Shown here one piece after another: positions 25,602-37,553 of a stretch of DNA of 64,000 bases. The notes under the pieces are model-generated. The model ran no database searches. It was not told the DNA's origin and saw only the letters and a list, made by a program, of their open reading frames with translations. Made by a program: the position numbers and the translations under genes. Source of the DNA: Clusia tigrina (taxonomy: Eukaryota > Arthropoda > Insecta > Diptera > Clusiidae); the NCBI GenBank assembly GCA_920105625.2, contig OV050032.1:71095879-71159878 (forward strand), written 5' to 3'. Positions within the stretch are counted from its first letter, which is position 1; each line of letters starts with the position of its first letter.

Positions 25602-27757
25602 CATTTGAAGTTTTATCAGTGTTTGATTTGGGACTCAAGGGTAGCATAGCTTTGAGCGATAGCTTAAATTGACAAGAGGCTCGAGTACTTTATTGTCACA
25701 AAATTTCAATGTTTTATGATACTCAAGTAAAAAGTTACAAGCATTTGTATGTTGCAAACTTTGATAGGTGGAGGAAGTACCGGATAGAAGTTAGGGCCAT
25801 TTGAAGTTTTATCAGTGTATGATTTGGGACTCAAGGGTAGCATAGCTTTGAGCGATAGCTTCAATTGACAAGAGGCTCGAGTACTTTATTGTCAAAAAAT
25901 TTCAAGGTTTTATGATGCTCAAGTAAAAAGTTACTAGCATTTGTATGTTGCAAACTTTGATAGGTGTAGGACGTACCGTATAGAAGTTAGGGCCATTTGA
26001 AGTTTTATCAGTGTTTGATTTGGGACTCAAGAGTAGCATAGCTTTGAGCGGTAGCTTAAATTGACAAGAGGCTCGAGTACTTTATTGTTACAAAATTTCA
26101 AGGTTCTAAGACGCTCCAGTAAAAAGATACAAGCATTTGTATATTGCAAACTTTGAACGTTGTAGGACGTACCGTATAGAAGTAAGGGCCATTTGAAGTT
26201 TTATCAGTGTTTGATTTGGGACTCAAGGGTAGCATAGCTTTGAGCGATAGCTTAAATTGCCAAGAGGCTCGAGTAATTTATTGTTACAAAATTTCAAGGT
26301 TTTATGAGGCTCCAGTAAAAAGTTACAAGCATTTGTATGTTGGAAACTTTGATAGGTGTAGGACGTACCGTATAGAAGTTAGGTCCATTTGAAGCTTTAT
26401 CAGTGTTTGATTTGGAACTCAAGGGTAGCATAGCTTTGAGCAATAGCTTAAATTGACAAGAGGGTCGAGTACTTTATTGTTACAAAATTTCAAGGTTTTA
26501 TGACGCTCCAGTAAAAAGTTACAAGCATTTGTATGTTGCAAACTTTGATAGGTGTAGGACGTACTGTATAGAAGTTAGGGCCATTTGAAGTTTTATCAGT
26601 GTATGATTTGGGGCTCAAGGGTAGCATAGCTTTGAGCGATAGCTTAAATTGACAAGAAGCTCGAGTACTTTATTGTTACAAAATTTCAAGGTTCTATGAC
26701 GCTCCAGTAAAAAGATACAAGCATTTGTATATTGCAAACTTTGAACGTTGTAGGACGTACCGTATAGAAGTAAGGGCCATTTGAAGTTTTATCAGTGTTT
26801 GATTTGGGACTCAAGGGTAGCATAGCTTTGAGCGATAGCTTAAATTGCCAAGAGGCTCGAGTAATTTATTGTTACAAAATTTCAAGGTTTTATGAGGCTC
26901 CAGTAAAAAGTTACAAGCATTTGTATGTTGGAAACTTTGATAGGTGTAGGACGTACTGTATAGAAGTTAGGGCCATTTGAAGTTTTATCAGTGTATGATT
27001 TGGGGCTCAAGGGTAGCATAGCTTTGAGCGATAGCTTAAATTGACAAGAGGCTCGAGTACTTTATTGTCACAAAATTTCAATGTTTTATGATACTCAAGT
27101 AAAAAGTTACAAGCATTTGTATGTTGCAAGCTTTGATAGGTGTAGGACGTACCGTATAGAAGATAGGGCTATTTGAAGTTTTATCAGTGTTTGATTTGGG
27201 ACTCAAGGGTAGCATAGCTTTGAGCGATGGCTTAAATTGACAAGAGGCTCCAGTACTTTATTGTTACAAATTTTCAAGGTTTTATGACGCTCCAGTAAAA
27301 AGTTACAAGCATTTGTATGTTGCAAACTTTGATAGGTGTAGGACGTACCCTATAGAAGTTAGGGACATTTGAAGTTTTATCAGTGTTTGATTTGGGACTC
27401 AAGGGTAGCATAGCTTTGAGCGATGGCTTAAATTGACAAGAGGCTCGATTACTTTATTGTTACACACTTTCAAGGTTTTATGACGCTCCAGTAAAAAGTT
27501 ACAAGCATTTGTATGTTGCAAACTTTGATAGGTGTAGGACGTACCGTATAGAAGTTAGGGCCATTTGAAGTTTTATCAGTGTTTGAGTTGGGACTCAAGG
27601 ATAGCATAGCTTTGAGCGATAGCTTAAATTGACAAGAGGCTCGAGTACTTGATTGTTAAAAAATTTCAAGGTTTTATGACGCTCCAGTAAAAAGTTACAA
27701 GCATTTGTATGTTGCAAGCTTTGATAGGTGTAGGACGTACCGTATAGAAGTTAGGGC

Positions 27758-27953
27758 CATTTGAAGTTTTATCAGTGTTTGATTTGGGACTCAAGGGTAG
27801 CATAGCTTTGAGCGATAGCTTAAATTGACAAGAGGCTCGAGTACTTTATTGTTACAAAATTTCAAGGTTTTATGACGCTCCAGTAAAAAGTTACAAGCAT
27901 TTGTATGTTGCAAACTTTGATAGGTGTAGGACGTACTGTATAGAAGTTAGGGC
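27758..27953. repeat. Near-consensus reference monomer (196 bp)
   Basis: This copy differs from my by-eye majority consensus at one place only ('gtactg' instead of 'gtaccg' near its end), so it serves as a reference unit. It holds five CpG dinucleotides: in 'gagcga', in 'ctcgag', in 'gacgctcc', and two in 'gacgtaccg'. It has one XhoI-type hexamer (CTCGAG) and one imperfect dyad, TACAA-gcat-TTGTA. There is no obvious internal half-repeat, so the unit does not look like a simple dimer of a 98-bp ancestor. No in-frame coding potential runs through the unit. Confidence 0.85.
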
Positions 27954-28400
27954 CATTTGAAGTTTTATCAGTGTATGATTTGGGACTCAAGGGTAGCATA
28001 GCTTTGAGCGATAGCTTAAATTGACAAGAGGCTCGAGTACTTTATTGTTACAAAATCTCAAGGTTTTATGACGCTCCAGTAAAAAGTTACAAGCAGTTGT
28101 ATGTTGCAAACTTTGATAGGTGTAGGACGTACCGTATAGAAGTTAGGGCCATTTTAAATTTTATCAGTGTTAGATTTGGGACTCAAGGGTAGCATAGCTT
28201 TGAGCGGTAGCTTAAATTGACAAGAAGCTCGAGTACTTTATTGTTACAAAATTTCAAGGTTCTATGACGCTCCAATAAAAAGATACAAGCATTTGTATAT
28301 TGCAAACTTTGAAAGTTGTAGGACGTACCGTATAGAAGTAAGGGCCATTTGAAGTTTTATCAGTGTTTGATTTGGGACTCAAGGGTAGCATAGCTTTGAG

Positions 28401-31400
28401 CGATAGCTTCAATTGACAAGAGGCTCGAGTACTTTATTGTCAAAAAATTTCAAGGTTTTATGATGCTCAAGTAAAAAGTTACTAGCATTTGTATGTTGCA
28501 AACTTTGATAGGTGTAGGACGTACCGTATAGAAGTTAGGGCCATTTGAAGTTTTATCAGTGTTTGATTTGGGACTCAAGAGTAGCATAGCTTTGAGCGGT
28601 AGCTTAAATTGACAAGAGGCTCGAGTACTTTATTGTTACAAAATTTCAAGGTTCTAAGACGCTCCAGTAAAAAGATACAAGCATTTGTATATTGCAAACT
28701 TTGAACGTTGTAGGACGTACCGTATAGAAGTAAGGGCCATTTGAAGTTTTATCAGTGTTTGATTTGGGACTCAAGGGTAGCATAGGTTTGAGCGATAGCT
28801 TAAATTGACAAGAGGCTCGAGTACTTTATTGTTACAAAATTTCAAGGTTTTATAATGCTCAAGTAAAAAGTTACAAGCATTTGTATGTTGCAAACTTTGA
28901 TAGGTGGAGGAAGTACCGGATAGAAGTTAGGGCCATTTGAAGTTCTATCAGTGTTTGATTTGGGACTCAAGGGTAGCATAGCTTTGAGCGATAGCTTAAA
29001 TTGACAAGAGGCTCGAGTTCTTTATTGTTACAAAATTTCAAGGTTTTATGATGCTCAAGTAAAAAGTTACAAGCATTTGTATGTTGCAGACTTTGATAGG
29101 TGGAGGAAGTACCGGATAGAAGTTAGGGCCATTTGAAGTTCTATCAGTGTTTGATTTGGGACTCAAGGGTAGCATAGCTTTGAGGGATAGCTTAAATTGA
29201 CAAGAGGCTCGAGTACTTTATTGTTACAAAATTTAAAGGATTTATGACGCTCCAGTAAAAAGTTACAAGCATTTGTATGTTGCAAACTTTGATAGGTGTA
29301 GGACGTACCGTATAGAAGTTAGGGCCATTTGAAGTTTTATCAGTGTTTGATTTGGGACTCAAGGGTAGCATAGCTTTGAGCGATAGCTTAAATTGACAAG
29401 AGGCTCGAGTACTCTATTGTTACAAAATTTCAAGGTTTTATGACGCTCCAGTAAAAAGTTACAAGCATTTGAATGTTGCAAACTTTGAGAGGTGTAGGAC
29501 GTACCGTATAGAAGTTAGGGCCATTTGAAATTTTATCAGTGTTTGATTTGGGACTCAAGGGTAGCAGAGCTTTGAACAATTGCTTAAATTGACAAGAGGC
29601 TCAAGTACTTTATTGTTAAATAATTTCAAGGTTTTATGACGCTCCAGTAAAAAGTTACAAGCATTTGTATGTTGCAAGCTTTGATAGGTGTAGGACGTAC
29701 CGTATAGAAGATAGGGCTATTTGAAGTTTTATCAGTGTTTGATTTGGGACTCATGGGTAGCATAGCTTTGAGCGATGGCTTAAATTGACAAGAGGCTCGA
29801 GTACTTTATTGTTACAAATTTTCAAGGTTTTATGACGCTCCAGTAAAAAGTTACAAGCATTTGTATGTTGCAAACTTTGATAGGTGTAGGACGTACCGTA
29901 TAGAAGTTAGGGCCATTTGAAGTTTTCTCAGTGTTTGATTTGGGACTCAAGGGTAACATAGCCTTGAGCGATAGCTTAAATTAACAAGAGGCTCGAGTAC
30001 TTTATTGTTACAAAATTTCAAGGTTTTATGACGCTCCAGTAAAAAGTTACAAGCATTTCAATGTTGCAAACTTTGATAGGTGTAGGACGTACCGTATAGA
30101 AGTTAGGGCCATTTGAAGTTTTATCAGTGTTTGATTTGGGACTCAAGGGTAGCATAGCTTTGAACAATTGCTTAAATTGACAAGAGGCTCGAGTACTTGA
30201 TTGTTAAAAAATTTCAAGGTTTTATGACGCTCCAGTAAAAAGTTACAAGCATTTGTATGTTGCAAACTTTGATAGGTGTAGGACGTACCGTATAGAAGTT
30301 AGGGCCATTTGAAGTTTTATCAGTGTTTGATTTGGCACTCAAGGGTAGCATAGCTTTGAGCGATAGCTTAAATTGACAAGAGGCTCGAGTACTTTATTGT
30401 TACAAAGTTTCAAGGTTTTATGACGCTCCAGTAAAAAGTTACAAGCATTTCTATGTTGCAAATTTTGATAGGAGTAGGAAGTACCGTATAGAAGTTTGGG
30501 CCATTTGAAGTTTTATCAGTGTTTTATTTGGGACTCAAGGGTAGCATAGCTTTGAGCGATAGCTTAAATTTACAAGAGGCTCGAGTACTTTATTGTTACA
30601 AAATTGCAAGGTTTTATGACGCTCCAGTAAAAAGTTACAAGCATTTGTATGTTGCAAGCTTTGATAGGTGTAGGACGTACCGTATAGAAGATAGGGCTAT
30701 TTGAAGTTTTATCAGTGTTTGATTTGGGACTCAAGGGTAGCATAGCTTTGAGCGATGGCTTAAATTGACAAGAGGCTTGAGTACTTTATTGTTACAAATT
30801 TTCAAGGTTTTATGACGCTCCAGTAAAAAGTTACAAGCATTTGTATGTTGCAAACTTTGATAGGTGTAGGACGTACCGTATAGAAGTTAGGGCCATTTGA
30901 AGTTTTCTCAGTGTTTGATTTGGGCCTCAAGGGTAACATAGCTTTGAGCGATAGCTTAAATTAACAAGAGGCTCGAGTACTTTATTGTTACAAAATTTCA
31001 AGGTTTTATGACTCTCCAGTAAAAAGTTACAAGCATTTGTATGTTGCAAACTTTGATAGGTGTAGGACGTACCGTATAGAAGTTAGGGACATTTGAAGTT
31101 TTATCAGTGTTTGATTTGGGACTCAAGGGTAGCATAGCTTTGAGCGATGGCTTAAATTGACAAGAGGCTCGATTACTTTATTGTTACACACTTTCAAGGT
31201 TTTATGACGCTCCTGTAAAAAGTTACAAGCATTTGTATGTTGCAAACTTTGATAGGTGTAGGAGGTACCGTATAGAAGTTAGGGCCATTTGAAGTTTTAT
31301 CAGTGTTTGAGTTGGGACTCAAGGATAGCATAGCTTTGAGCGATAGCTTAAATTGACACGAGGCTCGAGTACTTGATTGTTAAAAAATTTCAAGGTTTTA

Positions 31401-34400
31401 TGACGCTCCAGTAAAAAGTTACAAGCATTTGTATGTTGCAAGCTTTGATAGGTGTAGGACGTACCGTATAGAAGTTAGGGCCATTTGAAGTTTTATCAGT
31501 GTTTGATTTGGCACTCAAGGGTAGCATAGCTTTGAGCGATAGCTTAAATTGACAAGAGGCTCGAGTACTTTATTGTTACAAAGTTTCAAGGTTTTATGAC
31601 GCTCCAGTAAAAAGTTACAAGCATTTCTATGTTGCAAACTTTGATAGGAGTAGGAAGTACCGTATAGAAGTTTGGGCCATTTGAAGTTTTATCAGTGTTT
31701 GATTTGGGACTCAAGGGTAGCATAGGTTTGAGCGATAGCTTAAATTGACAAGAGGCTCGAGTACTTTATTGTTACAAAATTTCAAGGTTTTATGATGCTC
31801 AAGTAAAAAGTTACAAGCATTTGTATGTTGCAAACTTTGATAGGTGGAGGAAGTACCGGATAGAAGTTAGGGCCATTTGAAGTTCTATCAGTGTTTGATT
31901 TGGGACTCAAGGGCAGCATAGCTTTGAGCGATAGCTTAAATTGACAAGAGGCTCGAGTTCTTTATTGTTACAAAATTTCAAGGTTTTATGATGCTCAAGT
32001 AAAAAGTTACAAGCATTTGTATGTTGCAAACTTTGATAGGTGGAGGAAGTACCGGATAGAAGTTAGGGCCATTTGAAGTTCTATCAGTGTTTGATTTGGG
32101 ACTCAAGGGTAGCATAGCTTTGAGGGATAGCTTAAATTGACAAGAGGCTCGAGTACTTTATTGTTACAAAATTTCAAGGATTTATGACGCTCCAGTAAAA
32201 AGTTACAAGCATTTGTATGTTGCAAACTTTGATAGGTGTAGGACGTACCGTATAGAAGTTAGGGCCATTTGAAGTTTTATCAGTGTTTGATTTGGGACTC
32301 AAGGGTAGCATAGCTTTGAGCGATAGCTTAAATTGACAAGAGGCTCGAGTACTCTATTGTTACAAAATTTCAAGGTTTTATGACGCTCCAGTAAAAAGTT
32401 ACAAGCATTTGAATGTTGCAAACTTTGAGAGGTGTAGGACGTACCGTATAGAAGTTAGGGCCATTTGAAATTTTATCAGTGTTTGATTTGGGACTCAAGG
32501 GTAGCATAGCTTTGAACAATTGCTTAAATTGACAAGAGGCTCAAGTACTTTATTGTTAAAAAATTTCAAGGTTTTATGACGCTCCAGTAAAAAGTTACAA
32601 GCATTTGTATGTTGCAAGCTTTGATAGGTGTAGGACGTACCGTATAGAAGATAGGGCTATTTGAAGTTTTATCAGTGTTTGATTTGGGACTCAAGGGTAG
32701 CATAGCTTTGAGCGATGGCTTAAATTGACAAGAGGCTTGAGTACTTTATTGTTACAAATTTTCAAGGTTTTATGACGCTCCAGTAAAAAGTTACAAGCAT
32801 TTGTATGTTGCAAACTTTGATAGGTGTTGGACGTACCGTATAGAAGTTAGGGCCATTTGAAGTTTTCTCAGTGTTTGATTTGGGACTCAAGGGTAACATA
32901 GCTTTGAGCGATAGCTTAAATTAACAAGAGGCTCGAGTACTTTATTGTTACAAAATTTCAAGGTTTTATGACGCTCCAGTAAAAAGTTACAAGCATTTCA
33001 ATGTTGCAAACTTTGATAGGTGTAGGACGTACCGTATAGAAGTTAGGGCCATTTGAAGTTTTATCAGTGTTTGATTTGGGACTCAAGGGTAGCATAGCTT
33101 TGAACAATTGCTTAAATTGACAAGAGGCTCGAGTACTTTATTGTTACAAAATTTCAAGGTTTTATGACGCTCCAGTAAAAAGTTACAAGCATTTGTATGT
33201 TGCAAACTTTGATAGGTGCAGGACGTACCGTATAGAAGTTAGGGACATTTGAAGTTTTATCAGTGTTTGATTTGGGACTCAAGGGTAGCATAGCTTTCAG
33301 CGATGGCTTAAATTGACAAGAGGCTCGATTACTTTATTGTTACACACTTTCAAGGTTTTATGACGCTCCTGTAAAAAGTTACAAGCATTTGTATGTTGCA
33401 AACTTTGATAGGTGTAGGAGGTACCGTATAGAAGTTAGGGCCATTTGAAGTTTTATCAGTGTTTGAGTTGGGACTCAAGGATAGCATAGCTTTGAGCGAT
33501 AGCTTAAATTGACAAGAGGCTCGAGTACTTGATTGTTAAAAAATTTCAAGGTTTTATGACGCTCCAGTAAAAAGTTACAAGCATTTGTATGTTGCAAGCT
33601 TTGATAGGTGTAGGACGTACCGTATAGAAGTTAGGGCCATTTGAAGTTTTATCAGTGTTTGATTTGGCACTCAAGGGTAGCATAGCTTTGAGCGATAGCT
33701 TAAATTGACAAGAGGCTCGAGTACTTTATTGTTACAAAGTTTCAAGGTTTTATGACGCTCCAGTAAAAAGTTACAAGCATTTCTATGTTGCAAATTTTGA
33801 TAGGAGTAGGAAGTACCGTATAGAAGTTTGGGCCATTTGAAGTTTTATCAGTGTTTTATTTGGGACTCAAGGGTAGCATAGCTTTGAGCGATAGCTTAAA
33901 TTTACAAGAGGCTCGAGTACTTTATTGTTACAAAATTGCAAGGTTTTATGACGCTCCAGTAAAAAGTTACAAGCATTTGTATGTTGCAAGCTTTGATAGG
34001 TGTAGGACGTACCGTATAGAAGATAGGGCTATTTGAAGTTTTATCAGTGTTTGATTTGGGACTCAAGGGTAGCATAGCTTTGAGCGATGGCTTAAATTGA
34101 CAAGAGGCTTGAGTACTTTATTGTTACAAATTTTCAAGGTTTTATGACGCTCCAGTAAAAAGTTACAAGCATTTGTATGTTGCAAACTTTGATAGGTGTA
34201 GGACGTACCGTATAGAAGTTAGGGCCATTTGAAGTTTTCTCAGTGTTTGATTTGGGACTCAAGGGTAACATAGCTTTGAGCGATAGCTTAAATTAACAAG
34301 AGGCTCGAGTACTTTATTGTTACAAAATTTCAAGGTTTTATGACGCTCCAGTAAAGAGTTACAAGCATTTCAATGTTGCAAACTTTGATAGGTGTAGGAC

Positions 34401-35200
34401 GTACCGTATAGAAGTTAGGGCCATTTGAAGTTTTATCAGTGTTTGATTTGGGACTCAAGGGTAGCATAGCTTTGAACAATTGCTTAAATTGACAAGAGGC
34501 TCGAGTACTTTATTGTTACAAAATTTCAAGGTTTTATGACGCTCCAGTAAAAAGTTACAAGCATTTGTATGTTGCAAACTTTGATAGGTGTAGGACGTAC
34601 CGTATAGAAGTTAGGGACATTTGAAGTTTTATCAGTGTTTGATTTGGGACTCAAGGGTAGCATAGCTTTGAGCGATGGCTTAAATTGACAAGAGGCTCGA
34701 TTACTTTATTGTTACACACTTTCAAGGTTTTATGACGCTCCTGTAAAAAGTTACAAGCATTTGTATGTTGCAAACTTTGATAGGTGTAGGAGGTACCGTA
34801 TAGAAGTTAGGGCCATTTGAAGTTTTATCAGTGTTTGAGTTGGGACTCAAGGATAGCATAGCTTTGAGCGATAGCTTAAATTGACAAGAGGCTCGAGTAC
34901 TTGATTGTTAAAAAATTTCAAGGTTTTATGACGCTCCAGTAAAAAGTTACAAGGATTTGTATGTTGCAAGCTTTGATAGGTGTAGGACGTACCGTATAGA
35001 AGTTAGGGCCATTTGAAGTTTTATCAGTGTTTGATTTGGCACTCAAGGGTAGCATAGCTTTGAGCGATAGCTTAAATTGACAAGAGGCTCGAGTACTTTA
35101 TTGTTACAAAGTTTCAAGGTTTTATGACGCTCCAGTAAAAAGTTACAAGCATTTCTATGTTGCAAACTTTGATAGGAGTAGGAAGTACCGTATAGAAGTT
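28401..35200. repeat. 15/17-monomer and 7-monomer higher-order repeats
   Basis: A block beginning with 'cataggtttgag' recurs at 28781 and 31721, 2940 bp apart (15 monomers). Later markers in the same block ('gttttattt' with 'aaatttacaag' at about 30519 and 33851) are 3332 bp apart (17 monomers), because the first copy lacks two monomers after its 'gaacaattgc' unit near 30170. Within it, a 7-monomer unit (1372 bp) repeats: 'agatagggct' at 32649 and 34021, 'agttttctcag' at 32861 and 34233, 'aggaggtacc' near 33417 and 34789. The 7-monomer order is 'gatggc/cttgag', 'ttttctc', 'gaacaattgc', 'gggacattt', 'gagttgg', 'ttggcactc', 'gttttattt'. Confidence 0.86.
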
Positions 35201-35205
35201 TGGGC

Positions 35206-35399
35206 CATTTGAAGTTTTATCAGTGTGATTTGGGACTCAAGGGTAGCATAGCTTTGAACAATTGCTTAAATTGACAAGAGGCTCAAGTACTTTATTGTTA
35301 AAAAATTTCAAGGTTTTATGACGCTCCAGTAAAAAGTTACAAGCATTTGTATGTTGCAAGCTTTGATAGGTGTAGGACGTACCGTATAGAAGATAGGGC
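35206..35399. repeat. 194-bp monomer (2-bp deletion), first copy
   Basis: The landmark-to-landmark distance is 194 bp. The word 'cagtgtttgattt' reads 'cagtgtgattt' at 35221-35231, a loss of TT or TG in 'gtttga'. The same lesion recurs exactly 2154 bp downstream, so it arose once and was copied. Confidence 0.95.
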
Positions 35400-37359
35400 T
35401 ATTTGAAGTTTTATCAGTGTTTGATTTGGGACTCAAGGGTAGCATAGCTTTGAGCGATGGCTTAAATTGACAAGAGGCTTGAGTACTTTATTGTTACAAA
35501 TTTTCAAGGTTTTATGACGCTCCAGTAAAAAGTTACAAGCATTTGTATGTTGCAAACTTTGATAGGTGTAGGACGTACCGTATAGAAGTTAGGGCCATTT
35601 GAAGTTTTCTCAGTGTTTGATTTGGGACTCAAGGGTAACATAGCTTTGAGCGATAGCTTAAATTAACAAGAGGCTCGAGTACTTTATTGTTACAAAATTT
35701 CAAGGTTTTATGACGCTCCAGTAAAAAGTTACAAGCATTTCTATGTTGCAAACTTTGATAGGTGTAGGACGTACCGTATAGAAGTTAGGGCCATTTGAAG
35801 TTTTATCAGTGTTTGATTTGGGACTCAAGGGTAGCATAGCTTTGAACAATTGCTTAAATTGACAAGAGGCTCGAGTACTTTATTGTTACAAAATTTCAAG
35901 GTTTTATGACGCTCCAGTAAAAAGTTACAAGCATTTGTATGTTGCAAACTTTGATAGGTGTAGGACGTACCGTATAGAAGTTAGGGACATTTGAAGTTTT
36001 ATCAGTGTTTGATTTGGGACTCAAGGGTAGCATAGCTTTGAGCGATGGCTTAAATTGACAAGAGGCTCGATTACTTTATTGTTACACACTTTCAAGGTTT
36101 TATGACGCTCCTGTAAAAAGTTACAAGCATTTGTATGTTGCAAACTTTGATAGGTGTAGGAGGTACCGTATAGAAGTTAGGGCCATTTGAAGTTTTATCA
36201 GTGTTTGAGTTGGGACTCAAGGATAGCATAGCTTTGAGCGATAGCTTAAATTGACAAGAGGCTCGAGTACATGATTGTTAAAAAATTTCAAGGTTTTATG
36301 ACGCTCCAGTAAAAAGTTACAAGCATTTGTATGTTGCAAGCTTTGATAGGTGTAGGACGTACCGTATAGAAGTTAGGGCCATTTGAAGTTTTATCAGTGT
36401 TTGATTTGGCACTCAAGGGTAGCATAGCTTTGAGCGATAGCTTAAATTGACAAGAGGCTCGAGTACTTTATTGTTACAAAGTTTCAAGGTTTTATGACGC
36501 TCCAGTAAAAAGTTACAAGCATTTCTATGTTGCAAACTTTGATAGGAGTAGGAAGTACCGTATAGAAGTTTGGACCATTTGAAGTTTTATCAGTGTTTTA
36601 TTTGGGACTCAAGGGTAGCATAGCTTTGAGCGATAGCTTAAATTTACAAGAGGCTCGAGTACTTTATTGTTACAAAATTGCAAGGTTTTATGACGCTCCA
36701 GTAAAAAGTTACAAGCATTTGTATATTGCAAACTTTGATAGGTGTAGGACGTACCGTATAGAAGTTAGGGCCATTTGAAGTTGTATCAGTGTTTGATTTG
36801 GGACTCAAGGGTAGCATAGCCTTGAGCGATAGCTTAAATTGACAAGAGGCTCGAATACTTTATTGTTACAATATTTCCAGGTTAAATGACGCTCCAGTAA
36901 AAAGTTACAAGCATTTCTATGTTACAAACTTTGATAGGTGTAGGCCGTACCTTATAGAAGTTAGGGCCATTTGAAGTTTTATCAGTGTTTGATTTGGGAC
37001 TCAAGGGTAGCATAGCTTTCAGCGATAGCTTAAATTGCCAAGAGGCTCGAGTAATTTATTGTTACAAAATTTCAAGGTTTTATGACGCTCCAGTAAAAAG
37101 TTACAAGCATTTGTATGTTGGAAACTTTGATAGGTGTAGGACGTACCGTATAGAAGTTAGGTCCATTTGAAGCTTTATCAGTGTTTGATTTGGAACTCAA
37201 GGGTAGCATAGCTTTGAGCGATAGCTTAAATTGACAAGAGGCTCGAGTACTTTATTGTTACAAAATTTCAAGGTTTTATGACGCTCCAGTAAAAAGTTAC
37301 AAGCATTTGTATGTTGCAAACTTTGATAGGTGTAGGACGTACTGTATAGAAGTTTGGGC

Positions 37360-37553
37360 CATTTGAAGTTTTATCAGTGTGATTTGGGACTCAAGGGTAG
37401 CATAGCTTTGAACAATTGCTTAAATTGACAAGAGGCTCAAGTACTTTATTGTTAAAAAATTTCAAGGTTTTATGACGCTCCAGTAAAAAGTTACAAGCAT
37501 TTGTATGTTGCAAGCTTTGATAGGTGTAGGACGTACCGTATAGAAGATAGGGC
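37360..37553. repeat. 194-bp monomer (2-bp deletion), second copy
   Basis: It has the same 2-bp deletion as the monomer at 35206 ('cagtgt' ending at 37380 followed by 'gattt'). Just upstream, 'gtactg' (T at 37343) from one monomer type is joined to 'agtttggg' (T at 37355) from another, marking the duplication junction. Confidence 0.95.

Larger units (their letters stand above)
24551..28400. repeat. Rearranged zone with short duplications and one truncated monomer
   Basis: Short blocks recur here. The 'tgccaag' monomer with private 'gaggctcc' occurs at 24551, 26190 and 26778; the last two are 588 bp (3 monomers) apart. A two-monomer block ('tgtcac..gatactcaag' then 'gcttcaattg..gttactag') occurs at 25139-25530 and again at 25602-25993, flanking a 71-bp monomer. 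'ggggctcaag' is shared by the 'gtatgattt' monomers near 24943, 26582 and 26974. From about 27340 the order returns to the regular cycle ('gggacattt', 'gagttgg', near-consensus, 'gtatgattt', 'cattttaaat'). Confidence 0.82.

Noticed and set aside
30519..30704. Related 61-codon frames in 'gttttattt' monomers (also 33851, 36593, 38747, 42279)
   Set aside because: The same frame is opened by another single change ('aaattgac' to 'aaatttac'). There is no conservation beyond that of the satellite itself, so these are by-products of the repeat.
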